Of a DNA stretch of 64,000 bases, positions 7,962-17,817 are shown in pieces. How positions within the stretch are numbered: position 1 is the first letter of the stretch; each line of letters begins with the position of its first letter. A program made the translations under genes and the position numbers. The DNA lies in NCBI RefSeq assembly GCF_902167635.1, contig NZ_CABHMS010000009.1:186001-250000 (forward strand), given 5' to 3'. The stretch is from Chitinophaga vietnamensis (GTDB taxonomy: Bacteria > Bacteroidota > Bacteroidia > Chitinophagales > Chitinophagaceae). Under the pieces are notes generated by a model, which was not told the origin of the DNA, ran no database searches, and saw nothing but the letters and a program-made list of their open reading frames with translations.

Positions 7962-9488
7962 ATGGCAGCCCCCATTATTAACATGCAATCTACTAAACTG
8001 ATCATCACCAATAAAACTGCGTTGCAGCAGAAATATGGGGACCAACACCAGGCTATCCTCAACGACCTTGCTGCATTACAGGCTTTTGACGGTACCCGTC
8101 ACCTGGATACGCATATTATTTTCCTGGATGATGCAGCACAGATGCAATCCCTCAAAGCCACGGCGGTAACCGATCCTGCGGATGAAGCCCAGAACAAACA
8201 GGCTATCGACGAGTTATATGCATTCTTCTCACCAGGATATATATTGATAGCAGGCGCACAGGATATTGTCCCCTTTCAGCGTTTGAAAAATATGTTATCG
8301 GGAGATACAGACCCGGATACTTTTATTCCGAGCGACATGCCATATGCCTGCGATGCGCCTTACGACAAGGATCCCGGCAAATTCGTCTCGCCTACCCGCG
8401 TAGTAGGAAGGCTGCCCGATGTGCCTGCGCAAAATGATCCCGCATATTTCCATTCACTCGTTCAGGATATCATCAACATAAAATCCCTGCCGCAAAGCGA
8501 ATACCGGTCTTACTTTTCGATCAGTACCTTCGACTGGCAGGATTCTACACAACATTCACTGCGCAATATTTTCGGTGATAACAGCGCCCTGCGCATTGTT
8601 CCCGGCACACCGGATATCGATGGCCACAATTGGACCGTGCAACAACTGATGCCCAAAACACATTTCATCAATTGCCACGGCGCCATCTACAATGCAGGCT
8701 ACTATGGCCAGAAGTCATACGATTTTCCGCTGGCCATGCAATCGGATACCATCACCGGAAAGATCAGCAGCGGCACCGTAGTAGCAGCGGAATGCTGCTA
8801 TGGCGGCCAATTGTACGATCCTTCCAAAAATATCAGTAAGCTGATGAGCATGGCCAACAGCTACCTGCTTAACCATGCCATCGCTTTCGTAGGCAGTACC
8901 AATATCGCCTATGGCCCGTCTACCGGGCAAGGGCTGGCCGACCTGCTCACGCAATATTTTGTGATCAACGTGCTGAACGGCGCCTCTACCGGCAGGGCCA
9001 TGCTGGAAGCCCGGCAGAAGTTCCTCAATGAAATGGGGCCAACCCTCGATCCTTATGAACTGAAAACCGCCGCACAGTTCAATCTCTTCGGTGATCCTTC
9101 ACTACAGCCGGTGATCAACGAAAAAGATCCTGCTACAGATATCATGAGTAAATCATTTGTGAACTCCGTGCAGAACCGCCGCGATAACCTCGAAGCGCGC
9201 GGCAAAATACTGGATACCTTTATTTCAGCGCCGCAGCCTGCGGATGAATCGCATACCACCGATCCCGGCGTACAGGATGCCATGCATTCCCTGCTCAGTG
9301 AAAAACAGTATGGTAAGTCGCTCCCGAAAGTATTCGTCGCCAAAAAAGAGGAGGCTACACCATCTGTAAAATTTCATGTATTTTCGGAACCAGTAAAAGC
9401 CACCAACAACGCACCTGCTTCAAGGGCGCTGGTGGTGAAAGAAAAGAACAATCAAATACTCGGTTATCGTGAATATGTCAGCCGATAA
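7962..9488 (+). CDS. C25-like (gingipain/caspase-fold) cysteine peptidase without signal peptide
   Basis: A 508-residue protein; ATG 7983 is an alternative start. Clan CD features are visible: a strand ending HFINCHG (His239 candidate) and VVAAECCYGG (Cys279 candidate), followed by SYLLNHAIAFVGSTNIAYGP and the closing FNLFGDPSLQPV that is characteristic of C25 peptidases. Gingipain-type C25 enzymes are secreted, yet here the N-terminus (MAAPIINMQSTKLIITNK) has no signal peptide, nor a sorting domain at the C-terminus, so the enzyme should act in the cytoplasm. The last 110 residues are Lys/Pro-rich and low in structure. Its stop overlaps the next gene, indicating an operon. Confidence 0.8.
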   Translation: MAAPIINMQSTKLIITNKTALQQKYGDQHQAILNDLAALQAFDGTRHLDTHIIFLDDAAQMQSLKATAVTDPADEAQNKQAIDELYAFFSPGYILIAGAQDIVPFQRLKNMLSGDTDPDTFIPSDMPYACDAPYDKDPGKFVSPTRVVGRLPDVPAQNDPAYFHSLVQDIINIKSLPQSEYRSYFSISTFDWQDSTQHSLRNIFGDNSALRIVPGTPDIDGHNWTVQQLMPKTHFINCHGAIYNAGYYGQKSYDFPLAMQSDTITGKISSGTVVAAECCYGGQLYDPSKNISKLMSMANSYLLNHAIAFVGSTNIAYGPSTGQGLADLLTQYFVINVLNGASTGRAMLEARQKFLNEMGPTLDPYELKTAAQFNLFGDPSLQPVINEKDPATDIMSKSFVNSVQNRRDNLEARGKILDTFISAPQPADESHTTDPGVQDAMHSLLSEKQYGKSLPKVFVAKKEEATPSVKFHVFSEPVKATNNAPASRALVVKEKNNQILGYREYVSR

Positions 9489-9747
9489 TAATAAAAAAGA
9501 GACACCCGTAGTAACGATGCAAGGCCGGCTTGCGCTGCGCACTTTCGGGAAACACACCAAGAGTGAGCACCTGGGCGTATTCCTCTGCACCGATCATGGG
9601 GATTATCTCATCCGGCCTGCCGATGCCAACCCATTTATGAACAATCCACTGATGCCGCTCGCCGGCAAGATCATCAGCGCCACCGGGTCCATCGTGGATT
9701 ATGTATTCCTTGCCACCAGCTGGCACGAAACGGGCGATAACTTGTAG
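9475..9747 (+). CDS. Small partner protein of C25-like peptidase
   Basis: A 90-residue protein starting MSADNNKKETPVV inside the end of the peptidase gene (ATG 9469 is also in frame). It is strand-rich (GRLALRTFGKHTK, HLGVFLCTDHGDYLIRP) with a compact beta fold likely. No family recognised. Overlapping translation suggests a stoichiometric partner or inhibitor of the peptidase, but this is inference. Confidence 0.65.
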   Translation: MSADNNKKETPVVTMQGRLALRTFGKHTKSEHLGVFLCTDHGDYLIRPADANPFMNNPLMPLAGKIISATGSIVDYVFLATSWHETGDNL

Positions 9748-9813
9748 CTACCGCAATTTTTGTTATTTTGTGAGATGACAGGACAGATGAAGACTGCCAG
9801 AAGAATGTAACCT

Positions 9814-10443
9814 ATGAACTTATCGGCATTTATAACAGCCCTGATCCGCGAAGGGCAGGTAGCTGTGGCACACGATATTACCCCGTTTCCCCCTGAAGCA
9901 TTACAGGAGGCCACCGCAGTACTGCATAGCTATTATCTCCATGATATTTCGGACATGCCCGCCGACCCGCCAGCATTCGACCCCGAGGCCGCATTATGGG
10001 CCGCGATCTACGTTTTCCGTACCACTCAACTCATCATGCTCAAAACACCGGCGGCTGAACAGGTAAGCACCCTGCTCCTGCCATACCCGGGTGCCATCAC
10101 CGCTGCCGCGATATACAGCGCAGACCTGTGTTTGCGCTATCTGCCGGACCTGCTCAGCATGAGCAAAGGCCTGGCGCCAGATGATCCGCTCCTTACACAA
10201 CTGCGGCAAACCGCCGCCGCATGGCCCTACTCTTCCACGGGTATGCAAATTACGCCAGCTGCGCACCTGGATATCATCACCGGCAACTCCTCACTATTAC
10301 AAGCTTACGCCGACAGAGTGATCGCCACCAGGGATATCAGCCGCTGCAATATGCCCGCCGTAACTGCCGCCATTGTAGCGGCACTCGGCAATTATCAGGA
10401 AATACTCTGGCCCGATTTCAGGTTACCGCTACATCATCGTTAA
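9814..10443 (+). CDS. Helical protein resembling a bpX-type accessory domain
   Basis: A 209-residue all-helical soluble protein (MNLSAFITALIREGQVAV, DPEAALWAAIYVFRTTQLIM, AIYSADLCLRYLPDLLSMSK). The pattern recalls the small accessory domain annotated as bpX4 in MoxR-vWA-beta-propeller ternary conflict systems. It follows the C25-like peptidase and its small partner on the same strand after a 66-base gap. The MoxR ATPase, vWA and propeller components are not in this window. Family call is from memory and tentative; its stop overlaps the convergent epimerase gene by four bases. Confidence 0.55.
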   Translation: MNLSAFITALIREGQVAVAHDITPFPPEALQEATAVLHSYYLHDISDMPADPPAFDPEAALWAAIYVFRTTQLIMLKTPAAEQVSTLLLPYPGAITAAAIYSADLCLRYLPDLLSMSKGLAPDDPLLTQLRQTAAAWPYSSTGMQITPAAHLDIITGNSSLLQAYADRVIATRDISRCNMPAVTAAIVAALGNYQEILWPDFRLPLHHR

Positions 10444-11456
10444 TTCGCCCGTAGCACAGCGCCGGTGCCGGGCCTGTCTGCATAAATGATACGACCGTTT
10501 TCAATGCGGATGCCATCCGCAGTATCTTCCGCCAGCAAGAGCGGACCGTCCATATCTACATAGTCCAGGTAAGGCAGCAGATGCGCCACAGCGGAAGTAC
10601 CCACCGTGCTCTCATTCATGCTGCCGGTCATTACCTTCATACCAAATCCTTTTGCTGCGCTGATCATACGCAAGGCCGGCGTGATCCCCCCGCATTTGGT
10701 GAGCTTAATATTAATACCATGAAAATAGCCATGGCAGCGACTTACATCCTCTTCAACAATACAGCTTTCATCTGCCATCAGCGGCAGCGCAGATTGTTCA
10801 TACACGCGTTTCATGCCGTCCCAATCGGCGGCAGGCATCGGCTGTTCGATAAATTCCACGCCCAGCTCTTTCAGTGCGATAGCATTGCGCAACGTCTCTT
10901 CCACGCCCCATGCACAATTGGCGTCTACCCTGAAAACCGCGCTGGTATGCTTTCTCAGCTCCCGGATGATCGCAATATCATCTTTGGTACCAAGCTTTAT
11001 TTTATAGATAGGCCAGGGGAAAGCCTGTAACTTGCTCACCATATTGTCGATCGTATCAATACCGATCGTATAATCGGTGAGCGGGTTATGAGAGATATCG
11101 AGGCGCCACAGCTCGTATAGTTTCTTGCCTTGCTGCTTGGCATACAGGTCCCATGCAGCGAGATCAAGCGCGCAGAGCGCAAACATATTATCCTTCAGGC
11201 GCGGAAACATATCCTGCCAGAAAGCTTCCGGTGTGGCAAGTGTGTATTGTTCAATAAAATCACGGTGCACGTTAATCGCTTCCATCAGGCGGGGTACGGT
11301 CATGTTGTAATAGGAGTTGTCTGCCGTTTCCCCGAGGCCACTGTAGCCATCCTGTTTCAATTCGGCCACCAGCAAGGGTTGCACATCTTTCGATTTACGC
11401 GATATGGTAAAGGTATATCTGAATTTCAGCTCAAAAGGATAAAGGTTCAGTTCCAT
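10440..11456 (-). CDS. Dipeptide (L-Ala-D/L-Glu type) epimerase, enolase superfamily
   Basis: A 338-residue protein from ATG 11456 (MELNLYPFELKFRYTF); ATG 11483 would overlap malQ. The muconate-lactonizing enzyme/epimerase signature is present: the Lys pair in YKIKLG, metal ligands in RVDANCAW, IEQP and MADES, the second catalytic Lys in NIKLTKCGG, and MTGSMNEST at the barrel end. Members epimerise dipeptides such as L-Ala-Glu from murein recycling; the precise dipeptide here is not decidable from sequence. Twelve bases downstream of malQ on the same strand. Confidence 0.88.
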   Translation of the reverse strand: MELNLYPFELKFRYTFTISRKSKDVQPLLVAELKQDGYSGLGETADNSYYNMTVPRLMEAINVHRDFIEQYTLATPEAFWQDMFPRLKDNMFALCALDLAAWDLYAKQQGKKLYELWRLDISHNPLTDYTIGIDTIDNMVSKLQAFPWPIYKIKLGTKDDIAIIRELRKHTSAVFRVDANCAWGVEETLRNAIALKELGVEFIEQPMPAADWDGMKRVYEQSALPLMADESCIVEEDVSRCHGYFHGINIKLTKCGGITPALRMISAAKGFGMKVMTGSMNESTVGTSAVAHLLPYLDYVDMDGPLLLAEDTADGIRIENGRIIYADRPGTGAVLRAN

Positions 11457-11467
11457 GTAGATAGTGT

Positions 11468-14101
11468 TTACGCGTTTTTCCATTCCGTGGAGCCAGGCCC
11501 CAGCTCAGCGATGATGCGGTAGCGCCAATAGTGCGCTGCCACAGCAGGTATATTGATCCGCTCTTCGTCAGGAGCAGGCAAGGGCTGCCGGCCTTGCAGC
11601 GCCAGCAGTTCCTGTATTTGAAAGATACGCCACATTGCGGGAGATTGCAAATGTTGCTGCACGATCTCTTTCATCACCGCCGGCGTACACTCCGTAGGTG
11701 CGTTACCGTTATATTGCAATACATCCTCCCAATATTGTTGTGTGATGGCCCGGTCTTCCTTCCACCAGCCTCTCAGCGTGCTCATATCGTGTGTGGAGGG
11801 CGTTACCACAGAAAGATAAGGTACAGTGGAAAGATCGGTAAATGTGGTATGGGTTGATTTGGGCATGCGCTGCACTTCCAGTCCGCTGATGCCCAGCTCC
11901 CGCATCACGCCTGGCACACAATGCGGCACCATGCCCAGGTCTTCGCCGCAGATCAGCATGTCTGTAGCTTTCATGAGGAAGGGCAATTTGCGCATCGCCT
12001 CCCTTCGCCAGCAGCTTTCCTGCCGCACAAAAAAGTAATGGTGATGCAGCTGCCTTAATTTTTCCTGTACTGCCGGCGCCAGCGCTTTAAAAGACTCGGT
12101 GCTCATCAGGTCATAGCGCGGGTGGAATACATGACGCCCGCGGTGTTGCTCGCGGATGAACAACACTTCCGCTGCCAGGTGATACAAAGCTGCTTTCACG
12201 GTGGCAGGCAATGCCTGTTCGTTGATCAACCTTTGGGTGCTGTAGGCTGGCAGCAGCTCAAAACGCCCGCCCGCAGCCGCTTGCAGGAAACTGTCTTTGA
12301 TCATGCCCGCATAGTTGCCAAAGCTATGGTCCAGCGTTTCCGCAGTGATATAAGGCGTGCAAAAGCGCTGCTCATCAAAGCCGATATCCAGGTGCAGCAG
12401 TTCCTCCGCACTAACGGGAACGGCTGGATGAAAATAACCCAGCAGGCCCTGTATCGCCTCTTCCGGCACTTGCCAGATGCGGAAAAAACCCAGTATATGA
12501 TCAATGCGAAAGGCATCAAAATAGGCGGACATATGCTGCAAACGCTGCCGCCACCAATCATAGCCATCTGCGGCCATGCGCGGCCAGTTATACGTGGGGA
12601 AACCCCAGTTCTGGCCTTCGGCGGTGAAGCTGTCCGGCGGCGCTCCTGCCTGCATGTCCAGGTGGAATAGCTCCGGATGCATCCAGGCATCCACGCTGTT
12701 CCTGGCGATGCCGATCGGGATGTCTCCTTTCAATGCGACGCCGCAGGCATGCGCCGCCTCCACAGCTTCGCTGAGCTGCCGGTGCAGATGATATTGTACA
12801 AAAAAATGGAAGTGTGCCGCTTCGGCCGCCTGCGGGTCTTCCATGATCAGCTGATTGATCGCGCGATAATCATATTCATTATTCGCAGGCCATCGCGAAA
12901 AATCACAGGTATTGTATTTATCTCTCAAAAAACAAAAAACAGCATACGGCAACAGCCAATGTTCATTACTGGCAAACCATTGCCAGTAATGGCGGGTTTG
13001 CAAGCGCTCCCCTTCCTGCTCGTATAATGCGCGCAGGTAAGCCATCTTGTAATGGATCACTGCTTCATAATCGAGCTGCATTTTTTCGTTTAGCCTTTGC
13101 CGTAGGTCGTCAAATTGTCTTTGCAGCGGATGATCATCTGCCAGTTTGCCCACTGCCTGCAAACGGATATACAGCGGGTGCAGCGCATACGAGGAGATAG
13201 CCGCATAGGGATAAGAATCTCGCCAGGTAAAGGTGCTGCTGGTATCATGCACCGGCAGCAGCTGTATGAGCTGCAAGCCGCTGCCGGCGGCCCATTGGGC
13301 CAGTGGCGCGATGTCGGCAAACTCGCCGGTACCAAAACCTTCAGCACTGCGCAAACTGAATACCGGCACTGATACGCCCGCGCCGCGCCACGCGGGATAG
13401 TCGAACCTCGCCACGCCATCATGTATAGTCGCCTGCTGCAAAGGCGTGGCGGCCATCGCCAGGCGGCGGTTCTCCCCTTGTTCGTACGCCAGGAATTGTT
13501 GTGTATCGAGATCGTAAATGCCGTATTTATATTCCAGGCCGCTGTTGTTCAAAGGCAGTTCCAGCGCGGCGGTGAACCAGCCGTCTGCATCGGAATGAAG
13601 GAGCAGGGGGCGCTGAATATCCCATTGCCCGAATGCGGAGATATTGCCAAGCAAACAAATTGTTTTACCAGGTTCCAGCAGGGGCGCCAGTACTTTAAAT
13701 ATATGCGTGGCCGTTAGTAAGCCGGGAATATGTGAAGTAGCTCTTGGAAAAAATACGCGGGTAAAAGGAGCCGTCAGCCAGGCGTTCTCAGGGGCGGCAG
13801 GATCATGCCAGCAGTCCATGAAAACCAGCTCCGGCGGCATTCCCGGCCGGATGGTCACTTCACGGGCCAGACCTTCCACAGTAGATACCTGCAACTCTTT
13901 TACGATATAGTAATAACGGAAGACGACCGGAACTTCGGTAGAGAGAATAACCTCGGCGAACCATTGCCCGTGGCCGGTCCATTGCATGGCAACGGCGGCT
14001 TGTGGCAAGTTATTCCCCAATGCGGGTATATTTCCCAGCAGGTATAAGTTCTGCCCGTATCGGGTGTGGTATGGAAGATAGAACCGTAATCTGTATTGCA
14101 T
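11468..14101 (-). CDS. malQ: 4-alpha-glucanotransferase with N-terminal starch-binding domains
   Basis: An 877-residue GH77 enzyme from ATG 14101 (a TTG at 14125 is less likely). Two starch-binding CBM20-like domains fill roughly residues 1-110 and 115-220 (NLYLLGNIPALGNN and ICLLGNISAFGQWD). The catalytic domain follows, with the nucleophile Asp near 532 (FDAFRIDHILGFF), the acid Glu near 719 (CGEDLGMVP) and the third Asp near 772 (STHDMSTLRGW). It transfers alpha-1,4-glucan chains between maltodextrins. The cytoplasmic bacterial forms of about 500-690 residues usually lack the tandem binding domains, so this is the longer plant DPE2-like type. No signal peptide seen. Confidence 0.93.
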   Translation of the reverse strand: MQYRLRFYLPYHTRYGQNLYLLGNIPALGNNLPQAAVAMQWTGHGQWFAEVILSTEVPVVFRYYYIVKELQVSTVEGLAREVTIRPGMPPELVFMDCWHDPAAPENAWLTAPFTRVFFPRATSHIPGLLTATHIFKVLAPLLEPGKTICLLGNISAFGQWDIQRPLLLHSDADGWFTAALELPLNNSGLEYKYGIYDLDTQQFLAYEQGENRRLAMAATPLQQATIHDGVARFDYPAWRGAGVSVPVFSLRSAEGFGTGEFADIAPLAQWAAGSGLQLIQLLPVHDTSSTFTWRDSYPYAAISSYALHPLYIRLQAVGKLADDHPLQRQFDDLRQRLNEKMQLDYEAVIHYKMAYLRALYEQEGERLQTRHYWQWFASNEHWLLPYAVFCFLRDKYNTCDFSRWPANNEYDYRAINQLIMEDPQAAEAAHFHFFVQYHLHRQLSEAVEAAHACGVALKGDIPIGIARNSVDAWMHPELFHLDMQAGAPPDSFTAEGQNWGFPTYNWPRMAADGYDWWRQRLQHMSAYFDAFRIDHILGFFRIWQVPEEAIQGLLGYFHPAVPVSAEELLHLDIGFDEQRFCTPYITAETLDHSFGNYAGMIKDSFLQAAAGGRFELLPAYSTQRLINEQALPATVKAALYHLAAEVLFIREQHRGRHVFHPRYDLMSTESFKALAPAVQEKLRQLHHHYFFVRQESCWRREAMRKLPFLMKATDMLICGEDLGMVPHCVPGVMRELGISGLEVQRMPKSTHTTFTDLSTVPYLSVVTPSTHDMSTLRGWWKEDRAITQQYWEDVLQYNGNAPTECTPAVMKEIVQQHLQSPAMWRIFQIQELLALQGRQPLPAPDEERINIPAVAAHYWRYRIIAELGPGSTEWKNA

Positions 14102-14139
14102 CTGTTCCTGGCTATGCCGGAACAAAATAATAAAAAAAT

Positions 14140-14173
14140 AAAGGCATTTGATGAATGATCATCAAATGCCTTT
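14140..14173 (-). terminator. Rho-independent terminator of dnaK
   Basis: Perfect 15-bp stem (AAAGGCATTTGATGA) with a 4-base loop. On the minus strand it is followed by a T-rich run (TATTTTTTTA) just after the dnaK stop. Confidence 0.85.
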
Positions 14174-14200
14174 AAATATATGCGTTGTTGACGTAAAAGC

Positions 14201-16099
14201 TTATTTCACTTCTTCAAACTCGGCGTCGGTTACACCATCGCTGCCGCCTTGGGCTTGCTGAGCGCCGGCGTTAGCCTGTGCGCCTTCCGGCTGGCCCTGA
14301 GTGGCTTTGTAGAGCTCTTCAGAGGCGGCAGTCCAGGCAGCTTCCAGTTCGGCAGTAGCGCTGTCGAGCTGTGCACCATCCTGTGCTTTGTGCGCTTCTT
14401 TCAGTTTATTCAGTGCGGTTTCGATCGTTGCTTTTTTATCAGCAGGCAGTTTATCGCCATATTCCTTGATCTGTTTTTCAGTCTGGAAAATGAGGCTGTC
14501 GGCCTTATTCAGCTTTTCGATCTTGTCGCGCTGTTCTTTATCGGAGCTTTCGTTTGCTTTTGCTTCAGCTTTCATCTTTTCGATTTCTTCCTTGCTCAAG
14601 CCGCTACCAGCTTCGATCTTGATGTTCTGTGTTTTACCGGTGCCTTTATCTTTAGCGGTAACGTGCAGGATACCGTTGGCGTCGATATCGAAGATCACTT
14701 CGATCTGCGGAACGCCGCGGGGAGCCGGCGGAATATCACCGAGGATGAAACGGCCCAGGGTCCTGTTCTGTGCTGCCATCGGCCTTTCGCCTTGCAGTAC
14801 GTGGATTTCCACGCTAGGTTGGCTGTCAGCGGCAGTAGAGAAGGTCTCTGATTTTTTGGTCGGGATGGTAGTGTTGGATTCGATCAGTTTGGTGAATACA
14901 CCGCCCATTGTTTCGATACCGAGAGAGAGCGGCGTAACGTCGAGCAACAATACGTCTTTCACTTCGCCGGTGAGTACGCCACCCTGGATAGCAGCGCCGA
15001 TAGCTACTACTTCATCGGGGTTTACACCTTTATTAGGTTTTTTACCGAAGAATTTTTCTACCACTTCCTGGATTTTAGGGATACGGGTAGAACCGCCTAC
15101 CAGGATCACTTCATCAATTTCGGAAGTGTTCAAACCGGCGTCTTTCAAGGCTTTGCGGCAAGGTTCCAGTGTTCTTTCCACCAGGGAGTCGCTCAGTTGT
15201 TCGAATTTAGCGCGGGTAAGTTTTTTCACCAGGTGTTTAGGAACGCCATCCACCGCAGTGATATAAGGCAGGTTGATCTCTGTTTCAGCAGAAGAAGACA
15301 GTTCGATCTTCGCCTTTTCAGCAGCTTCTTTCAGTCGCTGCCATGACATCGGGTCTTTGTGTAAATCTACGCCTTCATCTTTCTTGAATTCATCTGCCAG
15401 CCAGTCCATGATCACTTTATCGAAGTCATCACCACCGAGGTGCGTATCGCCATTGGTAGATTTCACTTCAAATACGCCATCACCCAGTTCGAGGATGGAG
15501 ATATCGAAGGTACCGCCACCAAGGTCAAATACGGCGATCTTGCTGTCGACATGTTTTTTATCCAGGCCGTAAGCGAGTGCTGCGGCAGTTGGTTCGTTGA
15601 TAATACGGCGTACGGCCAGACCGGCAATTTCACCGGCTTCTTTGGTAGCCTGACGTTGTGCGTCGTTAAAGTAAGCAGGTACGGTGATCACCGCTTCTGT
15701 TACTTCCTGACCGAGATAATCTTCAGCGGTCTTTTTCATTTTCTGGAGGATCATCGCAGAGATTTCCTGCGGTGTATAGAGCCTGCCGTCGATGTCCACA
15801 CGGGTGGTATTGTTATCGCCCCTTACTACTTTGTAGCTTACGTGCGTTAATTCATTGGTTACTTCGTCAAAGTGACGGCCCATAAAACGCTTTACTGACA
15901 TAATAGTGTTTACAGGGTTGGTGATGGCCTGGCGCTTTGCAGGATCACCTACTTTCCTTTCTCCGTTTTTCAGAAATGCCACTACAGATGGGGTTGTTCT
16001 CCTTCCCTCATCATTGGCAATCACTACCGGTTCGTTACCTTCCATAACGGCAACGCATGAGTTGGTAGTTCCTAAGTCAATGCCTATTATTTTTCCCAT
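14201..16099 (-). CDS. dnaK: Hsp70 chaperone DnaK
   Basis: A full-length 632-residue Hsp70. Nucleotide-binding domain motifs are [16 protein letters not shown] at the start and [18 protein letters not shown] near residue 195; the substrate-binding domain holds [17 protein letters not shown] and the C-terminal lid ends [12 protein letters not shown]. It folds proteins with DnaJ and GrpE, which are not adjacent here. Unusually for this phylum, a clear AAAGGAG Shine-Dalgarno-like sequence lies 12 bases before the ATG. Single-gene unit with its own terminator. Confidence 0.98.
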   Translation of the reverse strand: MGKIIGIDLGTTNSCVAVMEGNEPVVIANDEGRRTTPSVVAFLKNGERKVGDPAKRQAITNPVNTIMSVKRFMGRHFDEVTNELTHVSYKVVRGDNNTTRVDIDGRLYTPQEISAMILQKMKKTAEDYLGQEVTEAVITVPAYFNDAQRQATKEAGEIAGLAVRRIINEPTAAALAYGLDKKHVDSKIAVFDLGGGTFDISILELGDGVFEVKSTNGDTHLGGDDFDKVIMDWLADEFKKDEGVDLHKDPMSWQRLKEAAEKAKIELSSSAETEINLPYITAVDGVPKHLVKKLTRAKFEQLSDSLVERTLEPCRKALKDAGLNTSEIDEVILVGGSTRIPKIQEVVEKFFGKKPNKGVNPDEVVAIGAAIQGGVLTGEVKDVLLLDVTPLSLGIETMGGVFTKLIESNTTIPTKKSETFSTAADSQPSVEIHVLQGERPMAAQNRTLGRFILGDIPPAPRGVPQIEVIFDIDANGILHVTAKDKGTGKTQNIKIEAGSGLSKEEIEKMKAEAKANESSDKEQRDKIEKLNKADSLIFQTEKQIKEYGDKLPADKKATIETALNKLKEAHKAQDGAQLDSATAELEAAWTAASEELYKATQGQPEGAQANAGAQQAQGGSDGVTDAEFEEVK

Positions 16100-16232
16100 A
16101 GTATTAATATTCTCCTTTAGTTGTAAGTTAAATGTCGTGTTTGGCTTTGGTTTGTCAATGATTATGCCAAGCGGGAAAGTATGAAATTATGTCAGTCAGA
16201 CAGTTTAGATAATTATTTATCAGAAGATTACG

Positions 16233-16240
16233 TACTTTTG
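16233..16240 (+). promoter_or_regulatory. Bacteroidota -7 box (TACTTTTG)
   Basis: Exact TAnnTTTG match about 115 bases before the OmpA-family gene, implying a leader of roughly 110 bases. No good -33 box. Confidence 0.4.
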
Positions 16241-16355
16241 ATACCGTACTGATACAAGCTGTTTCATAACCCAGCCTCCATTGTCACTATTTCATTCCTA
16301 ACCTCAATGATTTCATGTAATAAATAGCAATTGTGTAACCTAACCTTCAGTTCTT

Positions 16356-17717
16356 ATGAAAAGATCCATTCTATGGCAGGCCGCGTGCATACTGCTGGCA
16401 GTATCACCATTCACCGGCCGTGCCCAGGACCAACAGTCCACTACACTAGCCCCGGAAGCTCCGCTCTTTCACGGAGCAAAAGACTTCAAAAAATGGTCCA
16501 TTGGCGTTAACGGCGGCATATTGGCACCCGTGGTGATCACAGGTGGCAGTAACGATTTCACCAAATGGAAGGCATCAGCAGGTTACGGCGCATACGTGAA
16601 GTACCAGATCCTTCATTTCCTCGCACTCCGGGCCGACTATGTAGGCGGCAAGCTCCAGGGTGACAACAGCAAAAATCTCGGCAATGGCATGCCTCCTAAC
16701 CGTGCTTACAGTTCCTTCGACACGAAATTAAAATGGACAGGTACCCTCAATGCCGTGTTCAATATTACTACAGTGAACTGGCTCACCCGCAAAAACTTTG
16801 TACTGCTCTATGGCTCTGTGGGCGGTGGTTTGGCAGGATACAGCCCCACCATTACCCCTGCCGGTGGCGGCAGCCCCATTGACTATAAACCGGGCGGCAG
16901 CATCACCGAATTGATCATACCAGTAGGCGCCGGCCTCAAATTCAGGCTCTCTGAATTTGTAAACCTCGACCTCGGCTATACGATGTATTATGTAGATGCT
17001 GACAACCTCGATGGCTATAACTACGGCCCCAATAAAGACAAGTTCTCCTACGGCCACGCAGGCCTGGAATTTATGCTGGGCAAGAAAGGCCGCCCGCAGC
17101 TGCAATTCCATAACCCCGCCGCCGCTATGTACGACGAACTGGAAGCCCAGAAGAAAAACCTCGAAGCCCAGCTGGCGGCTGCCAATCAGAACAATGCCAG
17201 GTTGACGGCCGACGTAGATAAACTGACAAAAGACTCCGATGGCGACGGCGTGTCCGACTTCTTCGATAAATGCCCCGGCACACCGCAGGGCGTGAAAGTA
17301 GACGGCTCCGGATGCCCGCTGCCAGTACCTGAAGTAAAGAAGGAAGAAGAAAAAATAGTTATAACGGAAGAGGATACACGCGTAGTGAAAGAAGCCATCC
17401 AGAACCTGGAATTCGACTTCGCTAAAGCCAGCATCAAGCCACACTCCTATGCTGCGCTGGATCGCGTGGCTGAACTGCTGAAACGCAAAAACCTCAACCT
17501 GAAACTCGCCGGCCATACCGACAACGTAGGTAACGCTAAACGTAACCTCGCCCTGTCAAGGGAAAGAGCCGAATCTGTTAAATCCTACCTCGTATCCAAA
17601 GGCGCAAACGCTTCCAAGATCGAAGCGGTAGGCTATGGCTCCACCCAGCCGATCGCCAGCAACAAAACTGCTGCCGGCCGTCAGAAAAACAGAAGAGTGG
17701 AATTCACTATATTCTAA
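16356..17717 (+). CDS. OmpA family outer membrane protein with thrombospondin-type 3 calcium repeat
   Basis: A 453-residue protein with signal peptide (ends near GRAQDQQ). Residues 40-240 form an eight-strand-like beta-barrel; a short coiled segment follows (YDELEAQKKNLEAQLAAANQ). An Asp-rich DSDGDGVSDFFDKCPGTP repeat of the thrombospondin type 3 kind comes next, and residues 340-453 are an OmpA peptidoglycan-binding domain (LAGHTDNVGNAKRN, GYGSTQPIASN, RRVEFTIF). It links the outer membrane to murein. Followed by a strong hairpin terminator. Confidence 0.95.
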   Translation: MKRSILWQAACILLAVSPFTGRAQDQQSTTLAPEAPLFHGAKDFKKWSIGVNGGILAPVVITGGSNDFTKWKASAGYGAYVKYQILHFLALRADYVGGKLQGDNSKNLGNGMPPNRAYSSFDTKLKWTGTLNAVFNITTVNWLTRKNFVLLYGSVGGGLAGYSPTITPAGGGSPIDYKPGGSITELIIPVGAGLKFRLSEFVNLDLGYTMYYVDADNLDGYNYGPNKDKFSYGHAGLEFMLGKKGRPQLQFHNPAAAMYDELEAQKKNLEAQLAAANQNNARLTADVDKLTKDSDGDGVSDFFDKCPGTPQGVKVDGSGCPLPVPEVKKEEEKIVITEEDTRVVKEAIQNLEFDFAKASIKPHSYAALDRVAELLKRKNLNLKLAGHTDNVGNAKRNLALSRERAESVKSYLVSKGANASKIEAVGYGSTQPIASNKTAAGRQKNRRVEFTIF

Positions 17718-17723
17718 AATTGC

Positions 17724-17761
17724 AATCAGATAGGTCGCGCAATTGCGCGACCTATCTGATT
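17724..17761 (+). terminator. Hairpin terminator after OmpA gene
   Basis: A perfect 38-base palindrome (arm AATCAGATAGGTCGCGCAA) seven bases after the stop. The arms would fold with a very small loop. T-tract weak. Confidence 0.7.
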
Positions 17762-17817
17762 AATTTCTCTTTCCGGCATGTTTCTTGGAGCCCCTCTGCC
17801 TACAAAATAAACATATC

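Noticed and set aside
9775-9807. Ten-codon frame MTGQMKTARRM before the gene at 9814
   Set aside because: Too short to tell a leader peptide from chance, with no attenuator-like hairpin.
14388-15266. A 292-codon plus-strand open frame
   Set aside because: Antisense shadow of dnaK, Ser/Leu-rich with no recognisable domain.
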